Of a stretch of 64,000 nucleotides of DNA, positions 22,944 through 35,269 are shown in pieces; the stretch's first letter is position 1; each line of letters begins with the position of its first letter. Under the pieces are notes generated by a model. The model was not told the origin of the DNA and searched no databases. It saw only the letters and a program-made list of their open reading frames with translations. The position numbers and the translations under genes were made by a program. Source of the stretch: Tetraselmis striata (lineage: Eukaryota; Chlorophyta; Chlorodendrophyceae; Chlorodendrales; Chlorodendraceae). The stretch is from NCBI GenBank assembly GCA_006384855.1, contig VCJN01003035.1, positions 56,191 through 120,190 on the forward strand. The letters run 5' to 3'.

Positions 22944-25257
22944 CGTCTCGGGATGCCGTCTTATTCGCCTCCGTGAAGTAGAGGTCCGCCTCGTTGCGCA
23001 TGGGCTTGAAGAGGCTAGCTAGGGCGTCGCACGCCCAAAGGGGGCAGGATGTCGTGGTAGGCGCGGGCTGGCGGGTCGTCTACCCAATCACGGCGGGGGT
23101 CGATGAATTCGCCGCAATCGTCGCCTTCGTCGTTCTCCGTCGCGATTGCTGCCCGGGTCGCTAGCCCCCTCGTCCTTATCTTCGTTGGTCACATGATTGG
23201 CACTCTGCTGGTTGATCTCCTCCCGGTTGCCTACCCGAGTCGATAGGCTGTCGAACTGTAGTTTTAGCGCTTGCAGAATCGTAAACGTTGCCTCCGCGGT
23301 GCACGCGGTCGTCTGCTCCACCGGCTCCGACGTCTTGCCTTCGAGGGTTTTCTCTGTGGCCTGGTCGTTCGAGGAACAACCCACCTTCTTACCGCCCGCC
23401 ACCGTAGCTGGGAAGTGTAGGGAGTGGGTGAGTCGGTCGGTACCGTACACTCGAGAGCAGTCACACCTTGATGCGCCCCTACAAGAGAGGCGACGATGCC
23501 GTTGCGCGAGCTGTTAAGCTAGCGCAAAGGCAGAAGGTGGACTCCCGTCGCTGCTCCGGAGCGTCATAGAGCATGGCTGCCTGGGGCTGGCGCGAGCGTC
23601 GCTCGGCATCGGCGTTGCCCAGACATCGCGACGCTGCTAGCGGAATACGAGGCGGCTGTTTTCCCGGTTTACTGTACTTCAAACCTCTATATTACCAATA
23701 TATGACCAAAATGTCAATATACTGGACAGATATTAAATATAAAACCAACGGCCGATCAATTAAATGGTAGAATATACGCAAGATTTTACATAAGTGCTCC
23801 GCAAGGTATTATAACAAACGAAGTTTGGTCCAGATTACCGAAAGTGTGACGACGACGACGACAGATTTCGGGTTTATTTCGCCTCCTTCGTGTGAGAACC
23901 ATTAAATTTGTTATTTAGTGTGCTTCTATTTGCTTCTGTTGTTTTCCATAATAGAAAAAACAACGGAACTCTTGTTGAGTTTCTAAAATTGTCATGCTTG
24001 TCTGTAACAAGTTGAAACATTTCGGATATCTTGGTAGAGTAGAAGCTGACAATATGTATATACTTGTTCTTTGTCACTACATATGATGAGGACTGCACAT
24101 CGTACATGGAGTTCAGGGACAAGTGCAAGCTGTATGCCAGCTGCGATTTGGTCAACCCGGTTGAGGTTGACGTTGTCCCGTATGTCAAGACCGCGGAGAG
24201 CAGCAGCAGCGCTAGCGAGGACAGTCGCTGATCTGCACGCTATACCCTAGCTGCCCGCCTTTGATGGATTCATACAACCGTGGCAACCCGGCCTGTGTTG
24301 AACACATAATCACTGAGTAAGGCCCATTCATTCCCCAGTTTTATTCTTGTTTTGAATTAGTTTATGTCTCTATAGAGTCGCATTTTGATAATCGGGCAAT
24401 GTAACTTGATTGCATCACAATCCCCAATAAACCTCCTGATTACGCATCCATCGTGTCTGATTATACTTGTACCGACGTGACACGGGACACACACGGCAGT
24501 ACTTCCTGTTCAGTCTCGCTGTCTGGTATGGCATCAACAGTAGCGACTGGAGTCCGGCCAGCTCCGCCGCGGATCGCTTCCGCATTACTTCAAGGCGCAT
24601 ATCTTTGTGAGCTAGGCGCCCTCTATTCAGTCTGACTGCTTCACAAGGCAAGATCGTTGCGGCATCAGTCGTATCTGCTCAACCTCCGGCGGAGTGTGCA
24701 GAGCCTTTCAGGGCCAGGTGCCTCGATGAAGTTGCTGAAGGTTGCGGCTGCTTCAGCGCGCACTACTCAGCTGCTACAGACACGTGCCCACGGAGGAGTG
24801 GCGTCGATCCAGGTTGCGTCATCACACAACACCCAAAGCGTGGCACATCTTTGTGCCACTACAAAAACAACAAAAAACCTACTGCTCTAGTGCAGTCATT
24901 TGACCCATGCGAGGTGGTGTCTCTCCGCGGGGCTCAGAGAAACAGGCCATAGTTTCATAGCTCAACACCGCCTTGTGGTGATCTGAACCCCGCAGGGCGC
25001 GTTGCCCATTGCCGATGTTTCTCTCCTGCCTGACGTCTACTACGGAGGACATGAAAAGGAGACTTGGCCGTTCTGCGAGATCCGGGGCACCAACAACACC
25101 GCAGCGGATGCGACATCCCAATACCACCTCATCATGCCGCATGTCAGCGCAGGCAAAGTTGCGACGGCGCCACAACAAGTAGTTGGTGTGCAACCACCAA
25201 CGGCAATGAGGCAGTGGCAGTACCAAGCCCCTCCCCATTCCGCAGCCCCCGCCCCCC

Positions 25258-25267
25258 CAAACACACA

Positions 25268-25316
<49 letters not shown>

Positions 25317-25323
25317 GCGCGCA
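25258..25323. repeat. (CA)n followed by (CG)n dinucleotide tract
   Basis: About 40 bp of alternating AC with one interruption runs straight into alternating GC. Purine-pyrimidine alternation of this length is a classic Z-DNA-prone sequence. ORFs across it are artefacts of Thr-His repetition. Confidence 0.9.
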
Positions 25324-27643
25324 TGCTCACATGCACGAACATATACACAGATACGCTAGCTCTTCCCTGCGGCCTGAGCAATTATTCCTGGTGCTTAAAT
25401 ATTAGTTGTTTTGAGCAGCACTGTGACGCCGCGGCGTTCTGCGCACAGTCCATAATGCCGCACCGCTTCAGCACATATGTGTGCTCATCATACCTACACG
25501 CAGCTGCCCAGCCGGCTCCCAGACGCGCCTAAACCTCTGCATGTGCAGCCAGCCTAAACACCTTCCAGGCATTCAACACCTGATCACAGCGTCAGCAGAA
25601 TCCTATCTCACCGCGCTTCCCACAGGAACATGTCACCAGTCTCTAACAATACTCTGCATCCGTTGTGATGAATACTGAAGCTCAGTTAATGTCATCCAAT
25701 GCGGTAAAAAAGCTGTAGATCACGCAACACGATTGCAGTATACATGACATACATCACAATAGCACAACGGCGTCTGTTGGAATTGTGCACCCCCTTTATT
25801 CCAGGGCGACACGGGCGAGCAGTTGGCGCAAGTAACGTTGTAGCTGCGAAAATGCATATGTTTGAGCAAATGCTGAAAAGCCGCGCCCCGTTACATACCG
25901 GTGGGCAGCCACAGCCGTTTAGTAGGGTACACGGATCGGTAGGCCAAATCGCCAGGACGAAGGGTGGCTACAGGTGGCTAGCTCGCTTTGACGCTGCTGT
26001 CTATCCTGCGAGGCAGAAAGGAACCAACGTCGCTGCTGACTGGACTTGGCATGTGGGTGCGCTGCTCGGTGCTATTGCGGAAGTCAACATATGCTATGTG
26101 CTCGTGGTATCCATACCTCTTGCACAAAACTACATCAGATGGCATGAGGTATGTTGCCGGAGCAGGCGGCACTTGAATGACAGTCCTGAGGGTCGGTACA
26201 ACAGGTGTCTGGTACACACAGCTGATAAATAGTCCCCATAACGCACGCAATTGTGATACACTTTACACTGCGCCATAATTTTTACACATGCGATATTTCT
26301 CGCGTTCCGATATTGGTGAACCAGGGCTGTCAGCTTTGGTCGTTCTCATCCCATCGTACCGTAATCCCATATGAAATACAGCGGCAGCGTGTGGGTGGTT
26401 TCTTACCGCCACCCAGTCCTGCCTGCGTAGGCAGCCTTCAGGAGCACTGGACGCTAAGCCCACACGTGCGATGTCTCGCCGAACTCCGACTCAAGCTCAC
26501 CAGACGATGTGTGTGTTGCTGATGCAATTTAAATGCTATCGACCCCATGCTCACCTCAGCCCCCTGTTAGCATTGCCACTGCTGCCCCTGCCGTTACCTC
26601 GCTACTCGCTGCCATGCCCCTGCTCCTATCCATGCCGTCGCTCCTGAGCTACCGCTCATATTGCTGGTATTGCTGCTGACCATATATATGCTTGCTGCTG
26701 GCCATGGCACCGGCGCCAGTGCCTATCCCTGTGCTGCCGGCCATGCCGCCGGCCATGCGCAGCCCGATGCGATGCCAACGCTGATGCCGATGCTTGCCGT
26801 TTGTTGTCATGCTGTTGTCGCTGACACATAAGATTATCACGTGCTCGTCTCACCAGCCAGGCCCAACCGGTGCCAATGCTTGTTCCCCATGGCAGCGGCT
26901 GGTGCTGATGTTGATTCGGCTGCCCATGCCGCTGCCACTGCTGCTCCATATGCGGCTCCCCGTGCTGATTTGCCAATGCGGATCCCAATGCCGCTGACAG
27001 GGGCCCTGCTGTCGGCGCTGCTGCTGCTGCCAATGCACGCAGCGCGAATTCACCAAAAAATCGCACGTGGCAGCTTTCCGTTCTCTTGCGGCCTTGTGCG
27101 TCTGCTGTGTGAGAGATCGTCAGCCCAGGGCTGGATGACATCTGTGCGGGTGCACGCCGACAACGAGAATATACCCTGCTGTGTGTATCTGATGCGCAGC
27201 TACTGGCCAGAGTTCCAGGCGCGAACGGAGCTGGGATTCTGAATGCCTTTATCGGATATGCACAGGACCCCGAACAACCCTTCCCATGACTAGCTGCTGT
27301 CCCCCACCTGCTGGCTGCTGCGCGCTCATCAATGCCCGGTCGGGTAGTACTACATACGTAGCCGGTATCTTTCTCAGCTGACGTACACAGCAACTCAGAA
27401 CCCGAGAACGTGTCCTAACAGGCGAGGACGAAAGCAGCAGGTTGCAAACCGGTGAAAATGCAACCTCTGACTGCAGCTCTTGCCAGGTTCACGCGACGTG
27501 CAGCCGCCATGTACTTGCACACAGTACGTTATACGGTGGCGAAAAGGATAACATCAGGGTCACTGCATCGTCTTTTCACTCCCCTACCTGTACCAGCGAG
27601 CGCGTGGCCACTTCGACGCTATCAAGACCCCCCCACCCCCCCC

Positions 27644-27645
<2 letters not shown>

Positions 27646-27684
<39 letters not shown>

Positions 27685-27722
27685 TCACTTAATCACACTC
27701 GCGCGCGAGCGCACGCACACGT
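27646..27722. repeat. (CA)n tract with flanking CG-rich alternation
   Basis: About 35 bp of AC repeat follows a C-rich run, then shorter CA and GCGCGCGAGCGC stretches. It has the same composition and polarity as 25258-25323. Confidence 0.85.
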
Positions 27723-28121
27723 TTCGCCACTATGTTTATCGTCGTCTCTCACAACGCCGAGGCAACAGCTGTCCCCAAGCTTCGACACGGTGCCGCGACG
27801 TCCCGCAGTGCCGCCCTCATAACGATATCCACTGCCGGGCCAGTGGTGGCGTCAGGCGTCGAAGCCCAAGGCCATGCCGCAGGCAGGCACTTGAATTCGG
27901 ACACCATTCGAGTGTCCGTGCCCCGCCGGCCCATCCGACCAACACTCCGCCGTGACCGAGTCGCTTTATTAGTGGTGCAGTATCCCCGGGCATACGGGGA
28001 TACCGTATGCCCTGCTGATGGCTGATGCTGATGCCCTGTTGATGGCGGATGGCCGTGCGCGCGCGCGCAGCTTTAGCATGCGGCCGCGTCAGCAATCGCC
28101 AAATCGCGAGCAAGTTATCCT

Positions 28122-28171
28122 TAGCGACTACCTCCATACTCGTGACAGATGGCAACTACAGGTAGTCGCTA
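28122..28171. repeat. short inverted repeat TAGCGACTACCT/AGGTAGTCGCTA
   Basis: Two perfect 12-bp inverted arms (28122-28133 and 28160-28171) enclose 26 bp. The arm sequence recurs elsewhere in the window (about 46683, 46971 and 55939). Confidence 0.6.
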
Positions 28172-29534
28172 GGTTTGGCGTGACTCGCGAGATATGACTC
28201 CCAACAATTTTTTTAGGACCACGTCGTATCCCCTCGTACGGCTGCTCGTATACCACCAACGAAATGCGGCGGTAGGGAGGGCCTACGACTATTAACCTGT
28301 AGCTGCGACTGAATAGCGCCCTGGGCTGGCGAGCATCGTGCTGTCTCAGTTCCACAGTCCCCCGCGCGCGAAATATAGGGTTGATCGGATAAGGCATCAA
28401 CAAGATCAGGCGCCGCCGCGCCGCCCGACCTGCGCGTATGCTCGTATATGCGCGCCGACATCAGCTTCGAGTACGAGTACAGCGAGTCCGAGTAGGCGCC
28501 TTACATACTGAAGCGCTGCTCGGCGCGCTCGCGCTCATCCGCAGTACGGGTACTGATACGTACCGCGCCGCCTCGTCGGCGCCGGCTGATGACAGCACCC
28601 CCCAGGCCCTGTGGCGCCACCTGCACCCACACTACCTTGCCCTTACCGCGACATCCAGCAGCCAGCTCACCTTCGAGCCGGACCAGCCGCATAGTCGCTC
28701 TGCCTGATGGCGGGCGCCCCACGTGAGCCACCCGCTCCTGCGCCGCCGCCGCTGATTGCATCCGGCCGCTTTTACAGTGACTATCTCGGGCGAAGAAATA
28801 TGCCCGGCGGGCAGCACAGCCCACCGAACGCCGATGCCAACGCCGCGCCCCTCCTTTCAGCCGCGACTCCTCACTGCATCCTGCGATCCTCTAGCTACAT
28901 CAGTACGCGATGCATGTTATACCTTCGCTTTCGGAGCGGACGATACCCCCCCCCCCCCCCCCCCCCCAACCTTGCGCCCGCCCCGCTCGCCGCCGCCGCC
29001 GCCGCCGAGTCCTTTTCGCCTCGTACTGGTAGTGCGATTCTGCTGCCCGCGCATTGATGGCTGAGGAACGGAAGGCGACGCGCGATGCTGCCCCGGGCCC
29101 CACTCCCGACCTACCGCCATGAAAACTCGCCGCTCGCATGATGCCAGTCAGATCGCAGCCTGCGGTGGCATCTGCGCTGTCTCTGCCCTTGGTCCCCAAG
29201 CCGCAGGCTGAATCCCTCCTCGCCCCCCACCCCGCCCCGCCCGGTTGCCTCCCCTCTTGGCGCGCTGCTGGGCGCCTCCTACAGAGGACTCTCCGCAAGT
29301 CATCCGGCTTCCCGAGGTGCGAATATCCCCCCATCGCCCCCTTCGAAAGTCTCTGGAGCCAGCACGGCACCCTGCCTGAAACAGCGCATGGCAGCGCGCC
29401 GCGTTCACCCGTGATGGGGACGCCTGCCTGCCAAGCGGCAGCTGCGCCGCAGCCGGGGCATGTTGTCCTCCCAGGGGCTGCACCCCGTCGCTTGCTGACC
29501 CCTTCCCCTCCTGCCTTTGTCGCCCCCGCTGCAG

Positions 29535-31305
29535 GAGACTGCACGCGCCCTCTCCGCGCTCAACTTTGTGGTGACGCGCAAGGCGGTGCCGGACACCTCG
29601 CTCCTGCAGGGCTGGACCGCCGCCAACGCGGCCGAGAACGTCCGGTCCGCGCTTGAGGGCCGCGTGCCGAACGTGAGCGAGGAGCAGGTGCAGCAGTACG
29701 TGCGCGCCCTGATCCCTGCCGTGGAGGCGCTGGCCGGCGAAGGAGCGCCCTCGGAGCAGCCCGCCGCCGCTGCGGGTAGCGACTGCCCCGTCGACGTCGG
29801 CAGCATCTTCGCGCGCGCGGTGGAGCAGGCGCAGGCCGCCTCGGTGCCTGACGCCGCCAGCACAGCCGCCGCCCCCTCGGCACCCGCGCCAGCAGAGTCC
29901 TGCCCCATGGACATTCGCGGCATGTTTGAGCGTGCCATCGCGGCCTTCTCACCCACGCCCGCCCCCGCCGCCGCCTCTCCCGCGGCCGCCTCCGCCCCCC
30001 GAGGTGCGCTGCCCCCCTCCCTGGCCTTGACATCAGCCCCAGACAAGCTCGCTTGGGGCCTACATGGCCGCAGTCCTCACGTCGGACTGGCCTCCCTTGC
30101 AGCACGAGGCCATATTTGCCCCACGTCACGTCCCGCTCCCTCGAGGGTGTTGTAGGGGCAGGACGCGGTCGCACAGTTCTACTGGGAAGATATGGGTGAT
30201 GCATTGGCGTGAGCGCCCTTAGGGCGGCTCCAGCTGCATCGCATGCATGCTGCAGTGTTGTGTGCATCAGGTGGTGTGTCTGTCCGGCTGCATCCCTGCG
30301 CCTTGAGGGGGTACTCCGGGGGGGGGGGGGGGGGGGGGGTTGCTGGTGATGCTGTAGAGCCTGCCTTTTGGGTTGGGCCGCTGTCCATGTGGACTTGCTG
30401 GCTGGCTGTAGGTGGCCGGCGGGACCCCGTGTGCATGCGCAGCGCTGAGCCCCCCGCTGTGTCTCCCACCGCAGGGCCGGGCGCCATGCCCTCCCTCCCC
30501 GCGCGCCCCACCCGTCCCAGCCTGGGATCGCGCCCCGCCGGCGCCGCCCCTGCCGGCGGCTCCGCCGCCCCCGCGGGCGCGGCCCCGGCAGGCGCAGCGG
30601 GAGCCACAGCCGGCGCCGTGGCGCCCGCCGCAGCCGCGGAGGAGGACCCCAACGAGAGCCCCGAGGTGGCGGCGCTGCGCAAGAAGGTGCAGGACATCCG
30701 CGTGATGCTGTTCCGCCTCGCCAAGCGGCTGGACCAGAACCTACGCGGCTCCATCGTCAACCAGGTGGAGTACCGCCTCAGCCTGGCTGAGCGCATCCGC
30801 CTCACCAACGCGCGCTCCAACGCCGTGCGCCGCGCCAGCCCCTTTGACGCCGCACGGTGAGCCCCCCCCCCCCCCCACCCCCACCTCGGCCTTTTTTCCT
30901 GACTCGTCGCGCCCACATGAGGCCACAGCGCTCTAGCCAACACAACTCCCAGTGTGCCCGGGGATCGCCCCACCGCCACATGCTCTTATGCTTCCCCTGT
31001 ATCTATATACCTACCTGCTGTATCCATCGTGCGCTGGGATGTGGCCGTGGCTTTGTGTATATACGGGTGCCGGCGCACCTGCAACAACCCGTAACAGGAT
31101 CCTGAAATCGGGGCTGCATGCCACCCATGATAACAAGTGCCATCGTCCCGATGTAGCCTCGCCTGCTGGTTTATGTGAACCCTGACGGGGCAGGCCGCTT
31201 CTTCTGCGCTGCGTCGTAATTACCCTGGCATCATGTCAACGTAACAAACGCATGCTACTGCGGTTTTGCATTAACTACCTGGCCACCTGCACCTCGTCTA
31301 GTGCT

Positions 31306-31370
<65 letters not shown>

Positions 31371-32155
31371 ACGTTGGCGTTTGTGCGATGGAAGCCATGT
31401 AGGAAACAGGCAGCTTAAGTAATCCCTGGCGCATTATTGCCGCCGTGCAGCGAGAAAGCCGAGGCGCTGGAGGAGGCTGAGCCGGAGGGCGACCTGAACT
31501 TCAAGTGCACCGTCATGCTGCTGGGTGAGCGTAGGCAGCATCGTGCTCCGCGGGGCCCGCACCCGCACGACCCGTTGTCTCCTTGCTGCTTGCGGCGTTC
31601 TAGAATGGCTGATGCTAATGATTGTCCCCCCCCTTCCGCGTCCCTCTGTCTTTTTGCCCCTGCGGTGCGCCAGGCATGTCCGGCGTGGGCAAGAGCGCCA
31701 CCATTAACAGCCTGCTGGGCGATAACGTGGTGGGCACCAACGCCTTTGAGCCGGAGACGCGCCGCGTGCGCGTGGTGAGCGGCAACGTGAAGGGCGTGCA
31801 GATGCGCTTTATCGACACGCCCGGCCTCATGCCCTCCGCCTCCATGACCGGCAAGAACCAGCGCATCCTCAGCCAGGTGCGCCCGCTGATTGCCGTGGGC
31901 ATTGGCCCCGCCGCAATGCCACCGAGCTGCTGTGTGTGCAATGCTTTTCTATTTAGTGAGGAGCTTTGAATACACGCAAATGCAACAAGTGTTTGATCAC
32001 GTGCAGATTGACATTGGTATATTCGTGTGTTCTGTATTGAGATGAAACACTTGCTACACTTGTTCTATGGAATGACATAGTTTTACAGTATGTGTCGTTA
32101 TGATCTGTGGACAATAGCAAAGGGCGCGGGGGGAGGGGGGGGGGGGGGGGGGGGG

Positions 32156-32201
<46 letters not shown>

Positions 32202-34897
32202 ACGCCTGATGCGGGTTGTTGCGATGTCGCTTGGTGGTGGCCTCGCTGACGCTGGTCCTGGTGCCGCCCGCAGGCCAAGGCGGCGTGGAAGAAGTACAAG
32301 CCCGACATCGTGCTGTACCTGGACCGCATGGACTTTGTGCGCCGCGATTTTGGCGACCTCCCGCTGCTGCGCTCCATCACCGAGATGTTTGGCGCCAGCA
32401 TGTGGTTCAACACCATCGTGGTTCTCACCCACGCGTCCACCGCGCCGCCGGAGGGCCCCAACGGGCAGATCAGGTACGCGCGCCCGCGACCCCTGCCCCG
32501 CCTAACCCTTCCCTGTTATAACACCATGTATCGGCTGCTGGTCCCATTGGCAACAGCGAAGCTGTGCCTTTGACCGTAGCTGTGCGTCCTTTCAGCACGA
32601 TTGTTCGCTCCCAGAAGGTTGCTGACGTTGTTGTGCCCCCTCTGCCCGCGCGCTTTTCCTCTGCCTCAGCTACGACATGTACGCCAACCACCGCTCGCAC
32701 ATCCTGCAGCAGACCATCCGCCAGGCCGCGGGCGACATGCGGCTGCTGAACCCGGTGACCTACGCGGAGAACCACCCCAACTGCCGCAAGAACCGCGACG
32801 GGCACGCGGTGCTGCCCAACGGCGTGATGTGGCAGCAGAACCTGCTGCTCTACGTCTTCTCCTCCAAGATCCTGGCGGACACGGAGAACGTGCTCAAGAT
32901 CCAGAGCACCACCTCCCAGATGGCGCAGATGGGCGGGCAGAAGATCCCGCCGCTGCCCTACCTGCTGTCCAACATGATCCAGTCCAAGACGCCCCGCAAG
33001 GCACCCGATGACGAGAGGTCCTACAACCCTACCTCCCCCTCTCTCTTGCCCTCCTGCCCTGGCTGTCTGCTCATTGGGGTCGCACTGTCAACCCTGGCCA
33101 TTGATGCGAGGCTCAGACATGCACGCTGCTCACTCCGCCCTGGTCCGCGTCCTGCAAGCGCTGACCGGTGCACGACGTGACCTGCGCAGGGAGATCAAGT
33201 CGCTGGAGGAGTTGAACGCGCTGCCGGACGACGAGCGCAAGGAGGAGATGCGCAAGAGGAAGGAGTACGAGAAGATGCGCGCGGAGGAGGCCAAGGCCGA
33301 CGCGGAGAGCAAGACCCAGGTGACGGCTCGCCCCGGCTGCCTCCCCTACCCCTTCGCATTGCGCAGCGCGAAAGTGCCATCCGCATCGAAGGCGCGTTCG
33401 CGCTGCCGCCGATTTGTCCGTCCGTGTTGCTAGGACTCGGTGCGGTTCAAAGATTGCCCCATGGTTTTAGATAGATGGACGATGGTGGGGGGGGGGGGGG
33501 GGGTTAGCAATGAAATCAAGGGTGTAGGGTTGAAAGCACAACACCCTGTGCCTGTGCCTGCATGCCGCGGGGTATTGGAGGTACAGAGGGGGGGGGGGGG
33601 GGGGGGGGGGGCACGTGTCAGAGTCATTGAGGCGATGTGGTCCGCCCACTGGCCGCATGAGCTGTGTTTTACCGGTTCCCGGGCGTGCCTGCCTGGCCTG
33701 TGTCCAGCGCAGCCTGGCCGCTCACCGTGGCCTCACTTGTTTGCGCAGGTGGCGGTCCCCGCGCCGGACCCCGCGCTGCAGCCCACCTTTGACTCGGACA
33801 GCAACGGGCACTACTACCGCTTCCTGGAGGCCGCCGGCGGCTGGGTGGTGCGGCCCTTTGTGGAGGCGCACGGCGTGGACCACGACGACGGCGTGGAGGG
33901 CTTCTCCTGCGAGAAGGGCACGATGCTGCGCCCGCGCGATCAGTACCTGGGCGGCGTGCCCACCAACGTGATGGCGCAGCTGCAGAAGGACAAGAACAAC
34001 TTCTCGGTCAACGGCGAGGCGGAGGCGTCCGTGTACCACCGCCGCAACATCATCTCCACCGCCGCGGCGGAGGTGCAGACGATCGGCGGCAAGGACATGG
34101 TGTACACCTCCCGCCTGGAGACGCGCATCAAGAACCACGCGCGCAACAAGACCGCCGCGGGCGTCACGGTGTCCCGCCTGGCGGAGAACAACCTGCCGCT
34201 GAAGGGCCCCGTTGCGGTGGGCTTCAAGGCGGAGGACCGCCTGAAGGTGCGCCGCCACGGCCGCTGCGCTGAATGCTGTGCCTGCGCCTTTTCGGCAACA
34301 GACTGCAGTGGCCAACAAGGCATCATTGGGCATCGCCGGCCGCTAGCCGGGCCACAGACAGCGAGGACGTTGAGCCGATGGGCTTGCGCTGTTTGTTTCG
34401 TGTGCGGCTGCAGATCATGAAGGGCCTGAAGGCCATCCTGTCGGGCGGCATGATGTCCACCAAGACCCGCATGGGGCGCGAGACCGCCAAGGCCGCCAAC
34501 GCGGAGGTGCGCATGAAGGCCGGCGACAACGCGCAGCACCAGATCACCGTCGGCGGCAGCGCGATGCACTGGCGGCGCGATCTGCTGCTGGGCGGCAATG
34601 TCAGCGTGCAGACGCCCCTCACCGAGGAGACGGTGGTACGAGCCCCGCCCCCGCCCCGCCCCCTGGCTTGCCCTCCATCACCCCCGCCCGCCCTTGTCGC
34701 CGTTCCGGCCTGAGTTGCCCCATCCTTCGCCCCCCTCCCGTGTGCAGATGACGGCGCGCAGCAACCTCAACAGCAAGGGCACGGGGCAGGTGGCCATCCG
34801 GCTGACCAGCCACGACCACCCCGCGCTGGGCTACAGCCTGCTAGTCCCCATCGTCGGCGCCCTGTACGACAAGATCTTCCGCGGGGAAGTCTACTGA
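29535..34897 (+). CDS. TOC159: Toc159-family chloroplast outer-envelope import GTPase (5' end unresolved)
   Basis: This is a preprotein receptor GTPase of the TOC translocon on the chloroplast outer envelope. Exons: 29535-30003, 30475-30856, 31451-31524, 31674-31876, 32274-32473, 32670-33017, 33190-33319, 33749-34246, 34414-34635, 34748-34897. All have GT..AG ends and matching phases, encoding 891 aa from the first recognised exon. The N-terminal ~300 residues are Ala/Pro-rich. The G domain has G1 GMSGVGKSATINSLLGD, G3 DTPGLMP and G4-like VVLTHAS, with DIVLYLDRMD between. Receptor-specific blocks include LLNPVTYAENHPNCRKNRDG and PPLPYLLSNMIQSK. A charged helix (EERK/EE-rich) links to the ~290-residue membrane-anchoring M domain, starting TFDSDSNGHYYRFLEAAGGW and ending LYDKIFRGEVY. 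The N-terminal exon(s) upstream of 29535 were not found. The A region lacks the strong acidity of plant Toc159. Confidence 0.93.
31309..31371. repeat. (CT)n then (GC)n microsatellite in a Toc159 intron
   Basis: About 50 bp of pure TC repeat passes directly into GCGCGCGCGCGC. It lies in the intron between 30856 and 31451, about 80 nt before the acceptor. Confidence 0.9.
32129..32198. repeat. poly-G run joined to (GA)n microsatellite in a Toc159 intron
   Basis: A run of about 30 G is followed by 40 bp of GA repeat, on the coding strand of the intron between 31876 and 32274. The all-purine block is about 70 nt and could form triplex or quadruplex structures. Confidence 0.9.
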
Positions 34898-34959
34898 GCG
34901 GCCACCGCCGCCCCACAGTAGCTCCAGCCCCTGCTCGGCTGTCCACGGGCTGCTGTCTA

Positions 34960-34993
<34 letters not shown>

Positions 34994-35096
34994 TTTGGCG
35001 CCCCTGGTTGTGGCCCACCCCCGGACGCACCTGGGAAGCGCAGCGCTGGCTGCTGCTGCGGAGCGGCCCTCGCTAGGCTGGCGGCTCTGCCGTCAA

Positions 35097-35101
35097 TGTA
35101 A
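35097..35101 (+). promoter_or_regulatory. TGTAA polyadenylation signal of the Toc159 gene
   Basis: TGTAA occurs 200 nt past the TGA stop at 34895-34897, the usual distance and motif in chlorophytes. Confidence 0.5.
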
Positions 35102-35234
35102 TAGATGCCCGAGTCCCACACCAACTCTGAAGCAACTCAACACCACATGGCCTGCATGCCTTCACCATTACAGCCCACACGCAGCAACCGTCAGCACCGG
35201 TATATAAGATAGCGAAATGCCCTGATTCCTGTGC

Positions 35235-35269
35235 TTTAGGGTTTTACGGTTTTTAAACCAAACCCTAAA
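35235..35269. repeat. TTTAGGGTTT / AAACCCTAAA hairpin
   Basis: Two perfect 10-bp inverted arms, each with the plant-type telomere word TTTAGGG, enclose a 15-nt loop. It lies about 340 bp past the Toc159 stop. It is too short to be a telomere array. Confidence 0.5.

Larger units (their letters stand above)
20100..23470 (-). mobile_element. decayed DIRS-like retrotransposon
   Basis: Reading on the minus strand from 23.5 to 20.1 kb, the order is a Gag-like region, then reverse transcriptase, RNase H and a methyltransferase-like segment. That is the gag/pol content of DIRS-order elements, which integrate by a tyrosine recombinase. Several frameshifts and stops break pol. No tyrosine recombinase and no terminal repeats could be identified, so the ends are approximate. 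The copy is clearly older than the intact-looking recombinase element at 51.6-55.8 kb. Confidence 0.75.
23471..28700. other. 5.2 kb without a convincing gene
   Basis: ORFs here lack conserved features. Notable content: lower GC and AT-rich sequence at 23.7-24.2 kb; CA/CG dinucleotide tracts at 25258-25323 and 27646-27722; a degenerate short-period region at 26560-27040 with recurring TGCC/ATGC; and a short inverted repeat at 28122-28171. An open frame at 25744-26232 (162 codons) and one at 24415-24651 were considered but show no domain or splice structure. Confidence 0.4.

Noticed and set aside
25002..25532. ORFs with Thr-His repeats
   Set aside because: They are translations of the CA dinucleotide tract.
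25744..26232. 162-codon plus ORF
   Set aside because: It starts with ATG but has no recognisable domain, no hydrophobic pattern and no neighbouring exons; left as unassigned DNA.
26656..27393. 245-codon minus-strand ORF
   Set aside because: Composition follows degenerate TGCC/CATG short repeats (Gln/His/Arg runs), with no domain or splice context.
29057..29315. First exon of the Toc159 gene
   Set aside because: Candidate ATGs at 29057, 29119 and 29138 either meet a stop before a donor or give the wrong phase for the exon at 29535.
32107..32505. ORF with Glu-Arg repeats
   Set aside because: It is the GA microsatellite in a Toc159 intron joined to a shifted exon frame.
33440..33748. Extra N-terminal coding for the Toc159 M-domain exon
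   Set aside because: It is an intron: open only because of G homopolymers, and a clean acceptor lies at 33748/33749.
35235..35269. Interstitial telomere
   Set aside because: There is only one TTTAGGG word per arm, in inverted orientation and not in tandem.
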